This document shows positions 5,855 to 6,705 of a stretch of DNA of 6,705 bases, piece after piece (within the stretch, counting starts at the first letter, position 1; every line of letters starts with the position of its first letter). The position numbers and the translations under genes are program-made. The stretch lies in assembly GCA_910586315.1 (NCBI GenBank), contig CAJUIP010000004.1, forward strand, positions 131,002 through 137,706, written 5' to 3'. The notes beneath the pieces were generated by a model that was not told the DNA's origin, searched no databases, and saw nothing but the letters and a program-made list of their open reading frames with translations. The stretch comes from an uncultured Lachnospiraceae bacterium (lineage in GTDB: Bacteria > Bacillota > Clostridia > Lachnospirales > Lachnospiraceae).

Positions 5855-5883
5855 TCCGTTGTTCGGAATTTCCGAACAACGGA
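5855..5883. repeat. Perfect 13-bp-arm hairpin (palindrome 2)
   Basis: TCCGTTGTTCGGA (5855-5867), ATT, and the exact reverse complement (5871-5883). Its GTTGTT lies 34 bases after the ACAAAGGAA ending repeat copy 2, against 33 in copy 1. Compared with palindrome 1, changed positions are changed on both arms (CAG/CTG to CCG/CGG, TTTGG/CCAAA to TTCGG/CCGAA), so pairing is kept. No T-tract follows. Confidence 0.8.
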
Positions 5884-5931
5884 AAGATATTTGGAATGCT
5901 TAGCCGAAAAAGAGATATATAATTTCAATGC

Positions 5932-5962
5932 TTGTGTTGGTTATCTAAAGCTATTATATAAT
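5932..5962 (+). promoter_or_regulatory. Candidate promoter for DUF1016-family gene
   Basis: TATAAT at 5957-5962 is preceded at a 19-base spacing by TTGTGT (5932-5937), the same -35-like hexamer as in the promoter at 3828. The spacing is longer than ideal. The start codon is 40 bases downstream of the -10. The rest of the gap 5884-6002 shows no other feature apart from the ribosome binding site at 5991-5995. Confidence 0.4.
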
Positions 5963-6002
5963 ACTGACTATGTATAGTTAAGATACTATTGGAGGTGCAA
6001 GC

Positions 6003-6664
6003 GTGAAGAATGAGAAAAAGGAAATGATAGATAATAAAGAATTTCAGACTTTATATGATAAATCAAAGAAGTTGATTGATAGTGCCAGAAACAATATGGG
6101 ACAAATGGCAAATGCAATTACGGTACTCACAAGTTTTTTGCTGGGGAGATATATTGTTGAACAGGAATAACAAGGCTCTGAAAGGGCAAAATATGGAGCT
6201 AAAATAGTAGATTCTTTGTCGGCATATCTGACAGAAGAATATAGAAGAGGTTTTTCAAGAAGCAATGTGGCAGGGATGCGGCAGTTTTATGTGGCATATA
6301 AAGACAGGAAAAATGAAATTATCCAGTTGGGAATTGGACGATTCGAGCAGACTTTTGAAATTATCCAATCTGGAATTGGACAATTGGAAATGGTATATAA
6401 CAATATACCTTTTAAACTCAGTTGGACGCATTATCAGGTGTTTATGCGTATAGAAAACAGAGATGAAAAGATTTTTATGAGAACGAGGCGATACGTTCGA
6501 ATTGGAATGTAAATACTTTAAAAAGAGAGTTTCATTCCAGCTTGTATGAAAGGCTTGCATTAAGTAGAGATAAAAATGATGTGATGCGGCTGGCAAATGA
6601 AGGAGCTGCTCCGCAAAAACCGCAAGATATTTTGCATACGCCATATGTATTAGAGCGTGTCTGA
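6003..6664 (+). pseudogene. DUF1016/YhcG-family gene, N-terminal part, inactivated and truncated
   Basis: GTG at 6003 has GGAGG at 5991-5995 with a 7-base spacing. The product matches the N-terminal domain of DUF1016 (YhcG-type) proteins, whose C-terminal half is a PDDEXK nuclease-fold domain: RGFSRSNVAGMRQFYVAY, then NIPFKLSWTHYQVFMRIENR. Damage is threefold. TAA at 6168-6170 stands where Gln is expected (VEQE-*-QGSERAKYG). Two extra bases in the A- and T-runs at about 6465-6476 shift the frame after ENRDE; reading in the new frame restores SSLYERLALSRDKNDVMRLA and NEGAAPQKPQDIL. The gene is then cut at VLE by the dispersed repeat, which supplies CGT GTC TGA (6656-6664). The nuclease domain is missing. 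DUF1016 genes are often found in or beside restriction-modification loci, which fits the other relics here. Confidence 0.82.
6315..6381 (+). repeat. In-frame 42-bp repeat within DUF1016 gene
   Basis: The 25-base segments at 6315-6339 and 6357-6381 differ at three positions and lie 42 bases apart. They code for two 14-residue units, EIIQLGIGRFEQTF and EIIQSGIGQLEMVY. The duplication falls in the loop just before the conserved NIPFKLSW motif, so it may be a length-variable linker of this subfamily. Confidence 0.65.
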
Positions 6665-6692
6665 AAATTCATTCCCGTCATCTGCACGCCCC
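6651..6692 (+). repeat. Dispersed repeat, right copy, interrupting DUF1016 gene
   Basis: This is the second copy of the sequence at 38-80: TAGAG, then CGTGTCTGAAAATTCATTCC, then CGTCATCTG and CGCCCC. It begins exactly where homology to DUF1016 stops (codons GTA TTA GAG). The bases TAGAG can be read as the last codons of the host gene, yet they also precede the left copy. The rest of the element lies beyond the window. Confidence 0.65.
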
Positions 6693-6705
6693 ACTTTGCG
6701 GTATA

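Noticed and set aside
5124..6170. TAA read as glutamine (stop-codon reassignment), since both in-frame stops replace an expected Gln
   Set aside because: The same genes also carry frameshifts, and the intact genes (lysozyme, deacylase) use TAA as a true stop. Two CAA/CAG to TAA changes are ordinary decay.
1..6705. CRISPR array or tRNA/rRNA genes
   Set aside because: No regularly spaced short repeats and no tRNA-like cloverleaf or rRNA sequence were found on reading both strands; the repeats present are only two or three copies with distinct structures.

Overview
The window looks like chromosomal DNA from a low-to-medium-GC Gram-positive of the class Clostridia, most likely a gut Lachnospiraceae. 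This is inferred from the AGGAG-type ribosome binding sites, the TATAAT promoters, a secreted GH25 lysozyme with choline-binding-type repeats, a PrdX/YbaK-type deacylase, and an RlmD-type methyltransferase that lacks a TRAM domain. No database search was possible.

Left part (1-3516) is ordinary chromosome with three intact genes. They are a secreted GH25 lysozyme-like protein (178-1236, +), a prolyl-tRNA deacylase of the YbaK/ProX family (1398-1970, -) and a 23S rRNA uracil-C5 methyltransferase (2371-3516, +). The convergent gap between the first two holds a 151-bp element with 19-bp inverted ends. The divergent gap 1971-2370 holds several hairpins and a candidate promoter.

Right part (about 3517-6650) is visibly AT-richer and behaves like an accessory island at the 3' end of the methyltransferase gene. 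The last codons of that gene and about 145 bases after it recur 2.2 kb downstream (3473-3659 and 5646-5823, about 92% identical by hand alignment plus one 9-bp gap). Each copy is followed, after a nearly constant 33-34 bases, by a perfect hairpin whose two arms have changed together. Every recognisable cargo gene between and after the copies is broken: an N-terminal restriction-modification-like fragment (3930-4225), an unrecognised fragment (about 4221-4445), a rhuM-family gene with two frameshifts and a stop (4577-5579), and a DUF1016/YhcG-family gene with a stop, a frameshift and a truncation (6003-6664). The three intact flanking genes argue against general sequencing error as the cause.

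A dispersed repeat (38-80 and 6651-6692, same orientation) lies at both ends of the window, and its right copy cuts off the DUF1016 gene. The main observation is a set of decayed defence-type genes separated by repeats made of an rlmD tail plus a hairpin, which suggests repeated integration at the rlmD 3' end.
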